DNA from: Rhizobiaceae bacterium
GTDB lineage: Bacteria; Pseudomonadota; Alphaproteobacteria; Rhizobiales; Rhizobiaceae
Length of the DNA: 63,419 bases
Assembly: GCA_029212415.1 (NCBI GenBank)
Contig: JARGOF010000028.1
Span: 1 to 63,419, forward strand
Reading direction: 5' to 3'
Of this stretch, positions 27,101 through 36,008 are shown piece by piece (position 1 is the stretch's first letter; each line of letters begins with the position of its first letter). The notes beneath the pieces are model-generated. The model was not told the DNA's origin. It saw nothing but the letters and a program-made list of their open reading frames with translations, and did not search any database. Position numbers and translations under genes: made by a program.

Positions 27101-27610
27101 TCACACCGGCCCTGCTGTCTCCGCACCAAGGGCCTCGGACACCTCGAGGACATGCGATTCATCTGTGCCCGGGAGCGTCTCGCCCGGTGTGGAGACCATG
27201 TTGGCGACCCGTTCGAGCGCCGCCAGAATCATCGCTTGCTCGTAATCGGGAATGCGGGCGAATTCCTCGGAAAATTTCTGATGCAGGGGATCCGGAGCCG
27301 AATGCAATGCCGCCTTGCCGGCCTCGGTCAGTGAGACCCAATATCTGCGACGGTCGCTTTGGCTGCGCCGGCGTGACACGTAGTCCATCTGCGCGAGTTT
27401 TTCGATAAGGGCTGTCGCAGTGGCCGGCGCGACACCTGCACTGCGCGCGATCATCATCGGCGTGATTTCGGTGGTGTCTTCGACGATCCGCAGGACGATC
27501 AACTGCTGTACGCTAAGCCCTGTCACTTTCGCCACGGCGCGCACATTGTGATCGGCGGCGCTCAAAACACGGCGCAGGGCGATCAGGCAACTAACGGCGC
27601 GGTCTTCCAT
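27101..27610 (-). CDS. ectR: MarR-family regulator, probable ectoine repressor EctR
   Basis: A 169-residue winged-helix regulator. The recognition helix lies in ARSAGVAPATATALIEKLAQ (about residues 55-74) and the wing contains R-R-R-S-Q-S-D-R-R-R-Y-W. It is divergent from ectABC-ask, the position held by EctR/EctR1, a MarR-type repressor of ectoine genes in halophilic methylotrophs and others. The assignment to ectoine control is therefore from context. The start at 27610 is followed upstream by four GANTC sites within 59 bases (27650, 27673, 27695, 27704). Confidence 0.82.
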   Translation of the reverse strand: MEDRAVSCLIALRRVLSAADHNVRAVAKVTGLSVQQLIVLRIVEDTTEITPMMIARSAGVAPATATALIEKLAQMDYVSRRRSQSDRRRYWVSLTEAGKAALHSAPDPLHQKFSEEFARIPDYEQAMILAALERVANMVSTPGETLPGTDESHVLEVSEALGAETAGPV

Positions 27611-27892
27611 ATCTACATCTTCTCACGCTGCAATCGGGTGATCATGTGCGAATCCGCTCCTCAGCGCAATCTGATTCTTCCAAATCTGAATGAAGAGTCA
27701 GTCGAATCCGCTAAAGAAACTTCATATTTCGAATTAATTATCCGCAAGGGATCAGGGTTTAGGTATTTATATTTCGCGTAAATCATTGAAAAAATTAATA
27801 TTATTAGAATATGAGAATATTTTTGATCGTTCACTGTTGAAACTTTCTCATCAACCCATATTGTTCAGATGCTAAAAGAGGAAAGAAAATTT
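27611..27892. promoter_or_regulatory. ectR-ectA divergent promoter region, AT-rich
   Basis: This 282-base region is far more AT-rich than its surroundings, especially 27715-27870. It holds several AATATT half-sites in inverted and direct order around 27800-27825 that could serve as the MarR-type operator, and an AGAGGAAAG ribosome binding site for ectA just before 27893. No gene is supported in it. I cannot fix the -35 and -10 elements with confidence. Confidence 0.5.
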
Positions 27893-28441
27893 ATGCAGAT
27901 CGACGTCATCCCCCACACGGAACAGCAAAAAAAAGAACCCAAACTGGCACTGCGAAGTCCGAATGCGGAAGACGGCGCGGATATCTGGCAGCTGATCCGC
28001 AGTTGCGGCCCCCTCGACGACAATTCGATGTATTGCAATCTGCTGCAATGCGATCACTTCGCCGAAACGTGCGTTGTAGCGGAGATCGACAGCAATATTG
28101 TTGGCTGGATATCAGCCTATATCCTCCCGTCCGAACCTGAAACACTGTTCGTGTGGCAGGTGGCGGTCGCTGAAAAAGCGCGCGGTATGGGCGTGGCCAA
28201 GAAGATGCTGCTCGACCTCGTCTCACGCCAATGCTGCGACGACGTCACGCGCTTGAAGACAACCATCACCAAGAAAAACGATGCGAGCTGGGCGCTTTTC
28301 CGTGCCTTCGCAGACCGCATGGATGCGCCACTCGAACACGATGCGCATTTTATCCGCGACGATCATTTCGGCGGCAACCATGACACAGAATACATGGTGA
28401 CTGTCGGCGCTTTCGGTGCCCGCGAAAGCGCGGCCGCCTGA
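27893..28441 (+). CDS. ectA: L-2,4-diaminobutyrate N-acetyltransferase
   Basis: A 182-residue GNAT-fold enzyme that acetylates diaminobutyrate to N-gamma-acetyl-diaminobutyrate, the second ectoine step. The acetyl-CoA loop is in VAVAEKARGMGVAKKML, followed by K-T-T-I-T-K-K-N-D-A-S-W-A-L-F and the H-D-T-E-Y tail, all typical of EctA. The ATG at 27893 has AGAGGAAAG upstream; an in-frame ATG at 27869 would add eight basic residues. ectB, ectC and ask follow in order. Confidence 0.94.
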   Translation: MQIDVIPHTEQQKKEPKLALRSPNAEDGADIWQLIRSCGPLDDNSMYCNLLQCDHFAETCVVAEIDSNIVGWISAYILPSEPETLFVWQVAVAEKARGMGVAKKMLLDLVSRQCCDDVTRLKTTITKKNDASWALFRAFADRMDAPLEHDAHFIRDDHFGGNHDTEYMVTVGAFGARESAAA

Positions 28442-28488
28442 CGGGCCAATTCAGCCGTTTATTCACAATCCAATCCCCAGAGGTTCTC

Positions 28489-29781
28489 ATGACCACCGTA
28501 ACAACGGCAGGCTCGCCTGTCTTCGATCGCCGTGAATCGGAAGCCCGCAGCTATTGCCGCAGCTTCCCGGTCACATTCACATCCGCGCAAAACGCCACAC
28601 TGACTGATATCAACGGCCGCACTTATATCGATTTCCTGGCTGGATGTTCGTCTCTCAATTACGGACATAACGACCCGGACATGAAGGCGGCACTGATTGA
28701 CTACATTGTCCATGATGGTGTGGCGCACGGTCTCGACATGCAAACCGAGGCGAAGGCAGCCTTCATCGAGACCTTCGAGCGGCTGATCCTGAAACCGCGC
28801 GGCATGGATCACAAGATCATGTTCACCGGCCCCACCGGCACGAACGCCGTCGAGGCAGCGATGAAGCTGGCGCGCAAGGTCACCGGCCGGCAGACCATCA
28901 TCGCTTTCACCAACGGCTTTCACGGAATGACATTGGGCGCGCTTGGCGCGACCGGCAACGAAGCGAAACGTGCTGGCGCGGGCGGCGCCTGGCTCGGCGA
29001 TATTGCGCGGATGCCTTACGAGGGCGCATTTGGCCCGGAGGCCGATACACTGGCGCAGATCGAAACGCTGCTCGACAATCCTTCCAGCGGCTACGACGCA
29101 CCGGCGGCATTCATCGTTGAACCGGTACAGGGCGAGGGCGGTCTCAACGCCGCGTCGAAGACATGGATGCAGGGTATCGCCCGGCTCGCGAAGAAACACG
29201 AGGCTCTGTTGATTGTTGATGATATTCAGGCCGGTATCGGCCGCACCGGCGGTTTTTTCTCGTTTGATGATTTCGGCATCAAGCCGGACCTGATCCCGCT
29301 TGCCAAGTCGCTTTCTGGAATGGGTCTGCCATTTGCGGCGCTCCTGATCAGGTCGGAACACGACATATGGAAGCCGGCCGAACACAACGGAACCTTCCGT
29401 GGCAACAATCATGCCTTCGTGACGGCGCGTGTCGCGCTGGAAAAATTCTGGTCCGATGGTGCCTTTGCCGCAGTCGTTCGAGACAAGGCTCACTATCTCG
29501 AGAAGCGTCTGGATGCGATACGGGTGCATGTTGCCGGCTCGCGGCTCAAGGGTCGCGGCATGATGCGGGGTATCGATGTCGGGTCGGGCGATCTCGCTGC
29601 AATGATATGCGCCGAATGTTTCCGAAATGGGCTGATCATCGAAACCTCAGGTGCCGAGGACGAGGTCGTCAAGGTGCTGGCGCCGCTGACAATTCCCATG
29701 AAGCAGTTCGCCGCCGGTCTCGATATCCTGGAAAACGCAGTCGTGGCGGCTGTTTCGCCGAACCGCATCGCAGCAGAATAG
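28489..29781 (+). CDS. ectB: diaminobutyrate--2-oxoglutarate aminotransferase
   Basis: A 430-residue class-III aminotransferase that forms L-2,4-diaminobutyrate from aspartate semialdehyde with glutamate as donor, the first committed ectoine step. Visible are T-G-P-T-G-T-N-A-V-E-A-A, the D-D-I-Q-A-G-I-G-R-T-G cofactor-contacting Asp and the PLP lysine in P-L-A-K-S-L-S-G. The length matches EctB. It starts 47 bases after ectA and ends 9 bases before ectC. Confidence 0.94.
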   Translation: MTTVTTAGSPVFDRRESEARSYCRSFPVTFTSAQNATLTDINGRTYIDFLAGCSSLNYGHNDPDMKAALIDYIVHDGVAHGLDMQTEAKAAFIETFERLILKPRGMDHKIMFTGPTGTNAVEAAMKLARKVTGRQTIIAFTNGFHGMTLGALGATGNEAKRAGAGGAWLGDIARMPYEGAFGPEADTLAQIETLLDNPSSGYDAPAAFIVEPVQGEGGLNAASKTWMQGIARLAKKHEALLIVDDIQAGIGRTGGFFSFDDFGIKPDLIPLAKSLSGMGLPFAALLIRSEHDIWKPAEHNGTFRGNNHAFVTARVALEKFWSDGAFAAVVRDKAHYLEKRLDAIRVHVAGSRLKGRGMMRGIDVGSGDLAAMICAECFRNGLIIETSGAEDEVVKVLAPLTIPMKQFAAGLDILENAVVAAVSPNRIAAE

Positions 29782-29790
29782 GAGTGACAC

Positions 29791-30186
29791 ATGATTGTTC
29801 GCGACATGAATGAACTGAAAACCAGCGCACGCACGGTATCGGATGCCCGCTGGACGTCGATCCGCATGCTGCTCGCCGATGATGGTATGGGATTCAGCTT
29901 CCACATCACGATCATTGAACCTGGTTCAGAACATATTTTCCACTACAAGAACCATTTCGAGAGCGTCTACTGCATCTCGGGCAGCGGTTTGATCGAGGAT
30001 CTGGCGACGGGTGACGTGCACGAGGTCAAACCGGGCGTGATGTATGCTCTGGACAAGCATGACAGGCATAGGCTGCAGGCAAAAGAAGAGTTGGTGCTTG
30101 CCTGTTGCTTCAATCCGCCAGTGACCGGCAAAGAGGTGCATCAGGCGGACGGTTCTTACGCCGCACCCCCTTCGACCACTGTCTGA
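29791..30186 (+). CDS. ectC: L-ectoine synthase
   Basis: A 131-residue cupin that cyclises N-acetyl-diaminobutyrate to ectoine. The start M-I-V-R-D, the M-G-F-S-F-H-I-T segment, [12 protein letters not shown], the acidic E-D-L-A-T-G-D-V-H and the L-D-K-H-D-R-H motif agree with EctC. The GGAGTGA site before the ATG is good. No ectoine hydroxylase gene (ectD) follows, so the product should be ectoine rather than hydroxyectoine unless ectD is elsewhere. Confidence 0.95.
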   Translation: MIVRDMNELKTSARTVSDARWTSIRMLLADDGMGFSFHITIIEPGSEHIFHYKNHFESVYCISGSGLIEDLATGDVHEVKPGVMYALDKHDRHRLQAKEELVLACCFNPPVTGKEVHQADGSYAAPPSTTV

Positions 30187-30242
30187 ACCAGTATTTACCC
30201 GGGAAAAAAGGCGGTAGGCTGATCGGCGTACCGGACAACATC

Positions 30243-31688
30243 ATGAGCAATCACACCGTCGAGAAAATCGGTGGTACGACGATGAGCCGTGCCGACGAAC
30301 TGGTCGATACACTTTTTCTGAAACGAAACGAGACGGGAGACCTCTACAGCCGTGTGTTTGTCGTTTCCGCCTTTGGTGGCATCACCAACCTGCTGCTGGA
30401 GGACAAGAAAACCGGTGCGCCGGGTGCCTTCGGTCTGTTTGCCGCATCGGACAGCCATCTTGGCTGGAGTGACGCGCTCGACAAGGCGGCCGAGGAGATG
30501 GCCGCCGTGCATGGTCGACTGCTCAGCCATCCAGCCGACCGCAAAATCGCCGACGATTTCCTGCGCGAGCGAATCGAGGGCGCGCGCAGCTGCCTGATCG
30601 ATCTGCAGCGGCTGTGCTCTTATGGGCATTTCCAGCTCAACGAACACATGATGACGATCCGCGAATTGCTGTCCGGTCTTGGTGAGGCCCATTCGGCGCA
30701 TGCGACAGCGTTGTTGCTGCAGCGGGGTGGCCTGAATGCGCGGTTTGTTGACCTTACCGGTTGGCGCGACGAGAGCCAGCCGACGCTTGACGAACGAATA
30801 GATCGGGCGCTGGCCGATGTCGAACTGGCAAGCGAAATGCCGATCGTGACCGGCTACGCGCAGTGCGGCGAGGGCCTTGTGCGGCTTTTCGATCGCGGCT
30901 ACTCGGAGGTGACATTTGCGCGTATTGCGGCGGCTACAGTCGCGCAGGAGGCGGTGATCCACAAGGAATTCCATCTGTCCAGCGCGGATCCGAAAATTGT
31001 CGGTGCGACATCCGTGCGCAAGATTGGTCAGACCAATTTCGACGTCGCCGACCAATTGTCGAATCTGGGCATGGAGGCGATCCATCCACGCGCAGCCAAG
31101 ACCCTGCGCCAGGCCGGCATTCCGCTGCGCGTTGCCAACGCCTTCGACGCCGGTGATCCGGGCACGTTGATCGACGCCGCGTTGAGCGGCGAGCCGCGTG
31201 TGGAAATCGTGACCGGCCTCAACGTCCTGGCGCTGGAAGTTTTCGAGCAGGACATGGTGGGCGTCAAGGGATACGATGCGACGATCCTGAAGGCGCTGAC
31301 GCGCCACAAGGTTCGTATCGTCTCGAAGAATTCCAACGCCAATACGATCACCCATTATGTTGATGCCTCGCTGAAGGCAGTACGCCGGGTTGAGGACGAA
31401 ATCTCGCAAGCCTACCCGTCGGCGCGGGTGCATGTGCGCAAGGTGGCGCTGGTGTCTGCTGTCGGCCGCAATCTGGAAGGCGTTCAGGCCGGGCTTCGCG
31501 GTGCAGTGGCGCTCGACGAAAAGGGAATAGACCCGATCGCCATGCAGCAGTCGGGCCGTCCGGTCGATGTGCAGTTCATCATTGCAACCGATCAGAAGGA
31601 CGATGCGATCTGCGTGTTGCATCGCGCGCTGGTGGAAAATGGCGAAAGCACGTTGCGCCAACCAACTGTTGTGCGATCCGCCGCCTGA
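30243..31688 (+). CDS. ask: ectoine-pathway aspartate kinase
   Basis: A 481-residue aspartate kinase with the amino-acid kinase domain (K-I-G-G-T-T-M-S-R at the N-terminus) and C-terminal ACT-like region (about residues 330-460). The location directly after ectC marks it as the specialised Ask_Ect, thought to escape the feedback control that limits ordinary aspartokinase and so to supply aspartyl phosphate for ectoine. The longer upstream frame overlaps ectC; the ATG at 30243 is 56 bases after ectC and begins the conserved sequence. Confidence 0.92.
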   Translation: MSNHTVEKIGGTTMSRADELVDTLFLKRNETGDLYSRVFVVSAFGGITNLLLEDKKTGAPGAFGLFAASDSHLGWSDALDKAAEEMAAVHGRLLSHPADRKIADDFLRERIEGARSCLIDLQRLCSYGHFQLNEHMMTIRELLSGLGEAHSAHATALLLQRGGLNARFVDLTGWRDESQPTLDERIDRALADVELASEMPIVTGYAQCGEGLVRLFDRGYSEVTFARIAAATVAQEAVIHKEFHLSSADPKIVGATSVRKIGQTNFDVADQLSNLGMEAIHPRAAKTLRQAGIPLRVANAFDAGDPGTLIDAALSGEPRVEIVTGLNVLALEVFEQDMVGVKGYDATILKALTRHKVRIVSKNSNANTITHYVDASLKAVRRVEDEISQAYPSARVHVRKVALVSAVGRNLEGVQAGLRGAVALDEKGIDPIAMQQSGRPVDVQFIIATDQKDDAICVLHRALVENGESTLRQPTVVRSAA

Positions 31689-31740
31689 GTTGCCAGAATG
31701 GGCGAACCGGCAGAATTAAACGGCGGCTGGATGCCTTCGA

Positions 31741-32259
31741 CTATTCCGGAATTTTGACTGACGTATCGAACAGCGGCACGCTGGAAATCGACATTTTTGC
31801 CGATCCGTCCTGCACCTGCCGGGAATGGGAAAGATAGATCAGCGTGTTGTTCTTGCGGTCATAGACCCGCTTGACGATGAGCTTTTTCCAGATGAGCGAG
31901 CGGCTGCTCTTGAAGATTTCCTCACCGTCTTCATCCAGATCGATGTCACCGACGGTGATCGGTCCGGTTTGCCGGCAGGCAATCGATGAGTTGGACGGAT
32001 CCTCGAACCAGTCACCCTTCTGCAGCCGGTCGATCAGGCCGCGATCAAAATAGGCAATATGGCATGTGACGCCCTCAACCTTGGGGTCGGCCACGGCTTC
32101 GATGACAATGTCATTGCCAAGCCAGTCCACACCGATTTCGCCCACTTGCTCTGCCTGGACAGGGGACGCCGTTACCAAAGCAAGCGTTGCCAGCAGCAGG
32201 GCGCTGTGCGTCAGGCTTGTCGCCTTTGATCGCAGGACGGAAGGTTTGGCGTCAGACAT
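31741..32259 (-). CDS. CreA family periplasmic protein
   Basis: A 172-residue exported protein. The signal peptide spans about residues 1-37 (hydrophobic core ALLLATLALVTASPVQA), and the mature part starts E-Q-V-G-E-I-G-V-D-W-L-G-N-D-I-V-I-E. The CreA family is marked by that segment, by F-D-R-G-L-I-D-R-L, and by S-S-R-S-L-I-W-K-K-L-I-V-K-R-V-Y-D. The function is unknown. I chose the ATG at 32259 because the family normally starts just before the signal peptide; the upstream frame adds 17 residues that overlap the channel gene. Confidence 0.85.
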   Translation of the reverse strand: MSDAKPSVLRSKATSLTHSALLLATLALVTASPVQAEQVGEIGVDWLGNDIVIEAVADPKVEGVTCHIAYFDRGLIDRLQKGDWFEDPSNSSIACRQTGPITVGDIDLDEDGEEIFKSSRSLIWKKLIVKRVYDRKNNTLIYLSHSRQVQDGSAKMSISSVPLFDTSVKIPE

Positions 32260-32306
32260 TTCTAAACTCCTGTGGATATGGGGCAACGCGCCCGGGCGAA
32301 ATTGGT

Positions 32307-33098
32307 TCATTGCCGATTGCCACTTTCTTTCATCGCGGCAATATCGGCGCGCAGGGCACGCAATTCACCCAGAATAAGTTCCTGTTCGTTTTGCAGGGCA
32401 GAGCGATCTGCGGAGGCTTCCGCCTCGTGTTCCGCCTGCATGGCCGACACGATGATACCGATAAACAGGTTGAGCACCGTGAAAGATGTAACGACGATAA
32501 ACGGCACAAAGAAGGCCCAGGCCAGGGGGAAGACCTCCATTACCGGACGTACAATGCCCATCGACCAGCTTTCCAGCGTCATGATCTGAAACAGCGAATA
32601 GGCCGATGCCGGGATGCTGCCGAACCATTCGGGAAAAGCCCCGCCATAAAGCTTCGTGGCCATGACGGAAAAGACGTAAAAGACCAGCCCCAGAAGCAAG
32701 ACAATGGAACCCATGCCCGGCAAAGCCGAAATCAGCCCGCCGACCACCCGGCGCAGCGACGGCACCATGCTGACCAGCCGCAGAATACGCAATATCCGCA
32801 GCGATCGCAGGACCGCCAGCGGCCCGGTTGCCGGCAACAGGGCAATGCCCACCACGACCAGGTCAAAAATGCGCCAGGGGTCATCGAAGAACCTCTGCCG
32901 GTAAACGGCAAACCGCCCCAGCAGTTCAACGACGAAGACGGCAAGGATCGACTTGTCGACAAAATTGAGAAAACCGCCGAAATGGGCCACGGCCGCCGGA
33001 ATGGTTTCCAGGCCGAGCGTGATGGCATTGACCACGATGATAATCGTGATGAACCATTCGAACCTGTGGCTTTCAAGCAGCTTTTTGAGTGTTTGCAT
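32307..33098 (-). CDS. bacterial voltage-gated sodium channel (NaChBac/NavAb type)
   Basis: A 263-residue six-helix channel subunit, expected to form a tetramer in the inner membrane. The S4 voltage sensor carries R98, R101, R104 and R107 at three-residue spacing. The pore filter is T-L-E-S-W-S-M (174-180), identical to the sodium-selective filter known for NavAb. After S6 (FTVLNLFIGIIVSAMQ) a Glu/Ala/Leu-rich tail of about 40 residues should form the C-terminal coiled coil. In alkaliphilic and marine bacteria such channels serve pH and sodium homeostasis and motility. It is transcribed away from the tRNA-flanked accessory region. Confidence 0.92.
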   Translation of the reverse strand: MQTLKKLLESHRFEWFITIIIVVNAITLGLETIPAAVAHFGGFLNFVDKSILAVFVVELLGRFAVYRQRFFDDPWRIFDLVVVGIALLPATGPLAVLRSLRILRILRLVSMVPSLRRVVGGLISALPGMGSIVLLLGLVFYVFSVMATKLYGGAFPEWFGSIPASAYSLFQIMTLESWSMGIVRPVMEVFPLAWAFFVPFIVVTSFTVLNLFIGIIVSAMQAEHEAEASADRSALQNEQELILGELRALRADIAAMKESGNRQ

Positions 33099-33289
33099 GG
33101 AGTTGACCGATGTGAGGAGTTGGTCTGCAGATGGCCCTGACGGGCGGCGGTGTCAAGCCACACCGGGCAGAATTCATGAGACGTTCATCGGCGCACTTGC
33201 CTGAGGGGTTTCCCGGCGGCGTGCGTTTGGGTGACACATTCCTCGCGTCTTCTATCCATCATCTGTGGGTGGCAGGCGGGCGGCCCATG

Positions 33290-33322
33290 GCGTGTGTAGC
33301 TCAATGGTAGAGCAGCAGCTTC
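33290..33322 (+). repeat. copy of the 5' half of tRNA-Gly(CCC), possible attachment-site scar
   Basis: These 33 bases equal positions 44989-45021, the 5' half of the intact tRNA-Gly gene, with one mismatch in the acceptor arm. The match stops in the anticodon loop, where the sequence changes completely. The two copies are in the same orientation and bracket 11.7 kb of accessory genes. This is what is expected of an island boundary, although most tRNA-targeting integrases duplicate the 3' half. Confidence 0.6.
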
Positions 33323-33359
33323 ATTTTCCAAAACGCGACGCAGCGTATTTGTAGTAAGT

Positions 33360-33433
33360 TGGAGCGGGTGAAGGAAGTCGAACCCTCGTATGCAGCTTGG
33401 GAGGCTTCCGTTCTACCATTGAACTACACCATC
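33360..33433 (-). tRNA. degenerate tRNA-Gly(CCC)-like sequence, probably a pseudo-tRNA
   Basis: On the minus strand a 74-base tRNA-Gly-like sequence ends in CCA and has the loop CTCCCAA (anticodon CCC). The acceptor stem has two mismatches (GATGGTG against CACCCGC), the anticodon stem has one, and the T stem ends in G-T instead of the invariant G-C. These make function doubtful. Together with the 33-base copy at 33290 it forms a large inverted repeat. It may be a second tRNA-Gly gene damaged during island insertion. Confidence 0.5.
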
Positions 33434-33607
33434 AAAATCAATAGGTTAGAAATTCCATAAGACCATTTCGCAGACGTAGCGGCGGTCCCGCAGGCTGACC
33501 TTTTATTTGAAATTATTTTACATGGTGACGGAGGTGTTATCAAGATAGGTCCTGTACTCTGCATGCACCCGGCATCTCATAGTCTGTGCACAACCTGGTC
33601 CTTTGCG

Positions 33608-34708
33608 TTAGCTTTCTGCAAACATATTTAATTGTTCTTGCTCCTGCTGCTCTACTTCTTCTTTGAACACTATGCCAGCCATCGCGGCAAGGTCACGCAC
33701 AACTCGTGAAATATGGTGCGCCATATTCCATTCCCTCCACATTGTTGCGCTACCAGTCGTTGCGTGTCCATTTGCGGCATCCCACATTCTCTGATCCGCG
33801 TAAGAGAACGTTCTGCCCTCAAAATCAGGGCGCTTCACGAGGGTTTCGAGAACTTCTTTCATCGCATCTGATTGCTTGCCGCCCGCCTTGCCACGAATCA
33901 CGACGGTCGATGTCTCGGTAGTGTACCGAACATGCGGGATAGGGATTGCACCGCCTTTTTTGGTCGGGAAGTTGATTTGCCCACAATCGGCGCCAAAGTC
34001 ACTAAACCCAAGCCTTTCGGCTGGTATGTCGCTAACGCGCATTGCAGCGTTAAATACTGTCCACTCATGGCGTAGAACCATTTGCGTTTTACCTTGTTCG
34101 GCGGGGTTGGTGGTCGGGAAGTTGGACCCTTGGAAGACGATACAGCCCCAATTCGCGATTTCTGCTAAATCGCTGAACGTCCCGCTGACAACATCACTTA
34201 CATCTTCTAACCCCAACTCAAGGCCAGCGAAATCGACAAAAATTTCGCAACTTGACGCGTCAACGCCAAGCGCGGACAAACCTTTCTTGAGTGACTCGCC
34301 GTCCAAATTTTCGGCGGGCAAATGGATCGCGGCGCGTGGGAAAGACCCAAGCAGCAAACTGCGCCAAAGGGGATTGGCTAAGTCAGAAGCCGGAATCACC
34401 GCAATCAGCTTTTCGTTTCGCGCCCGAGCGACCTGATACAAGCGAGTGATAGCTTCATCGCTTGGTTCCGCCATAACGTATTGGGCGTCCATATATGCAG
34501 GGTAGCGCGGCCAATGTTTACCGAGACGCTCACCTGTCACATATGCAATCTCATCATGCGTCAATATGCGGCCAAGTTCAGGGTCTTTTTCGATTAGTGG
34601 GGGCAGAATGAAGTATGGGCGCACATGCTTTTGCATTTCAGGTCGAATTCGACCAACTGCATTATACTCGCCTTGTTTAAACCTTAGTGCCGGACGATAT
34701 GGAAGCAT
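33608..34708 (-). CDS. 'beta family' protein, putative effector of an ImmA/IrrE-linked module
   Basis: A 366-residue soluble protein resembling the 'beta family' proteins (Pfam Beta_protein). It starts M-L-P-Y-R-P-A-L-R-F-K-Q-G-E and contains the segments I-R-P-Y-F-I-L-P-P-like (V-R-P-Y-F-I-L-P-P-L-I-E-K-D) and H-E-W-T-V-F-N-A-A; the molecular function is not known. It overlaps the 3' end of the upstream XRE-ImmA gene by 32 bases, so the two are translated together. Base composition is clearly AT-richer than the chromosome around it. The pairing suggests a toxin-antitoxin or defence module with this protein as the effector; that is inference. Confidence 0.65.
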   Translation of the reverse strand: MLPYRPALRFKQGEYNAVGRIRPEMQKHVRPYFILPPLIEKDPELGRILTHDEIAYVTGERLGKHWPRYPAYMDAQYVMAEPSDEAITRLYQVARARNEKLIAVIPASDLANPLWRSLLLGSFPRAAIHLPAENLDGESLKKGLSALGVDASSCEIFVDFAGLELGLEDVSDVVSGTFSDLAEIANWGCIVFQGSNFPTTNPAEQGKTQMVLRHEWTVFNAAMRVSDIPAERLGFSDFGADCGQINFPTKKGGAIPIPHVRYTTETSTVVIRGKAGGKQSDAMKEVLETLVKRPDFEGRTFSYADQRMWDAANGHATTGSATMWREWNMAHHISRVVRDLAAMAGIVFKEEVEQQEQEQLNMFAES

Positions 34709-35996
34709 CGTTCTTATCCTCGGGTTGCTGAATTAGTATTTTTCTCACAGTATTCCTCCCGATTTTGCTTGCAAACAAGGAATAATCGCCCCGTTCTTTT
34801 TGAATCCGCCCAAATATAATGGCGGGATTAATCCCCAGATCTCTAGCAAACTTTTCAACGGCCCCCGATGATTTCGCGATTCTGGCAGGAGACCGCCGCC
34901 AACGCTCATCGGGTATTAGCATATTTGAGGCAAAAGCATCAGCCTCTGACTCTTGTTCATCAGTGGATGATGCGTCGAACTGATCAAAAAAACCATTTGC
35001 GAGACCCGTAAGCCGATGCAAAACAACATGCCCAATTTCATGCATTAGGCTGAACCAAAAATTACCTTGATCGTCTTTGCGAAGGGTCAATCCAATAATC
35101 GGCAATCCGCTATCTAGGAACGCTGCACCATCGATAGTGAGACCGGGAATTTGTCGCTCAGCAATCAAGACGATTCCGGCCTCAAACAGTAATTTTTGTG
35201 CAAGTAGCGGACCATTTGGAAACACGCTTAATTTTGGCAGTTGATGCAACCAACTGGTGTTGACGGGATCGTAGACTGGTATGCCTTGTCTCGCAACTTC
35301 GCGCGCTAGTGTAACAATGCGAGCCCGCCAGGCGTGGAGTAAAACGTCATCGCTGTGGTCCTGAACATTAAGCCCTGTCCGAAGCAATGTCGGACTGCCG
35401 AAGTCGATGCGGTTTTCAGCTATGTATTGGCGCAGTTTGGTTTCGTCCATTTCCTCCGAAAACCAGCCATTTGCGCGACCGTGTTTAAGGATTTTCTTGA
35501 TCCCATCACGGGATACGTCGTCAATAACCCGATCAAGCCCACGGAACTGAGAATTTGGTTCTATCGACGCGCTAAGGCGCACACCAAGAAGTGCAGCAAC
35601 GCGCGCATAATTTTTGATGCTAATGGTGTTATAGCGATCTGCCTCATACCGCTGGACTTGCTGCTCCTTGACGCCAAGTCGCCACGCCAAGTCGCGCTGG
35701 GTGTAACCCTTAGCAATCCTCGCGACGATCAAGACAAGGCCCGGGTCGCTGCCTGCGCGTTGTTCAAGGGGCGTTGATTTGCCTGTATCTTTCGCCAGGT
35801 CATAGGCCTCGATTGCCCTTGTTAAGTCATCTCGTTCCGCCTTCATTGTAACGGTGATCTGCTTCACTACCTCTGGGGGAAGGCCTTCGACTACTCGCTT
35901 CAGCGATTCCTCAGTCGAGAGGGCGTTGGTGAGGGCCGCAGAGCGAGACCGCGCTTCGCGCATTTCTTTTTCATTGAGGATAATTCTGAAGCTCAT
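34677..35996 (-). CDS. XRE-type HTH with ImmA/IrrE metallopeptidase domain
   Basis: A 439-residue two-domain protein. The XRE helix-turn-helix is at about residues 85-142 (YTQRDLAWRLGVKEQQVQRY). The zinc peptidase domain has H-E-I-G-H at 319-323 with Glu351 (ESEADAFASNML) as third ligand. This architecture occurs in phage-repressor-cleaving and toxin-antitoxin proteins (COG2856 group). AGGAGGA precedes the ATG at 35996. Two palindromes at 36009-36053 are right where an autorepressor would bind. It likely controls itself and the overlapping downstream gene. Confidence 0.88.
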   Translation of the reverse strand: MSFRIILNEKEMREARSRSAALTNALSTEESLKRVVEGLPPEVVKQITVTMKAERDDLTRAIEAYDLAKDTGKSTPLEQRAGSDPGLVLIVARIAKGYTQRDLAWRLGVKEQQVQRYEADRYNTISIKNYARVAALLGVRLSASIEPNSQFRGLDRVIDDVSRDGIKKILKHGRANGWFSEEMDETKLRQYIAENRIDFGSPTLLRTGLNVQDHSDDVLLHAWRARIVTLAREVARQGIPVYDPVNTSWLHQLPKLSVFPNGPLLAQKLLFEAGIVLIAERQIPGLTIDGAAFLDSGLPIIGLTLRKDDQGNFWFSLMHEIGHVVLHRLTGLANGFFDQFDASSTDEQESEADAFASNMLIPDERWRRSPARIAKSSGAVEKFARDLGINPAIIFGRIQKERGDYSLFASKIGRNTVRKILIQQPEDKNDASISSGTKV

Positions 35997-36008
35997 GGCT
36001 CCTCCTAC

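Noticed and set aside
30195-31661. 488-codon open frame on the minus strand across the aspartokinase gene
   Set aside because: Antisense shadow of the ectoine aspartokinase with no recognisable domain.
30187-31740. An ectD (ectoine hydroxylase) gene expected near ectABC
   Set aside because: None found; ask is followed directly by a CreA-like gene on the opposite strand.
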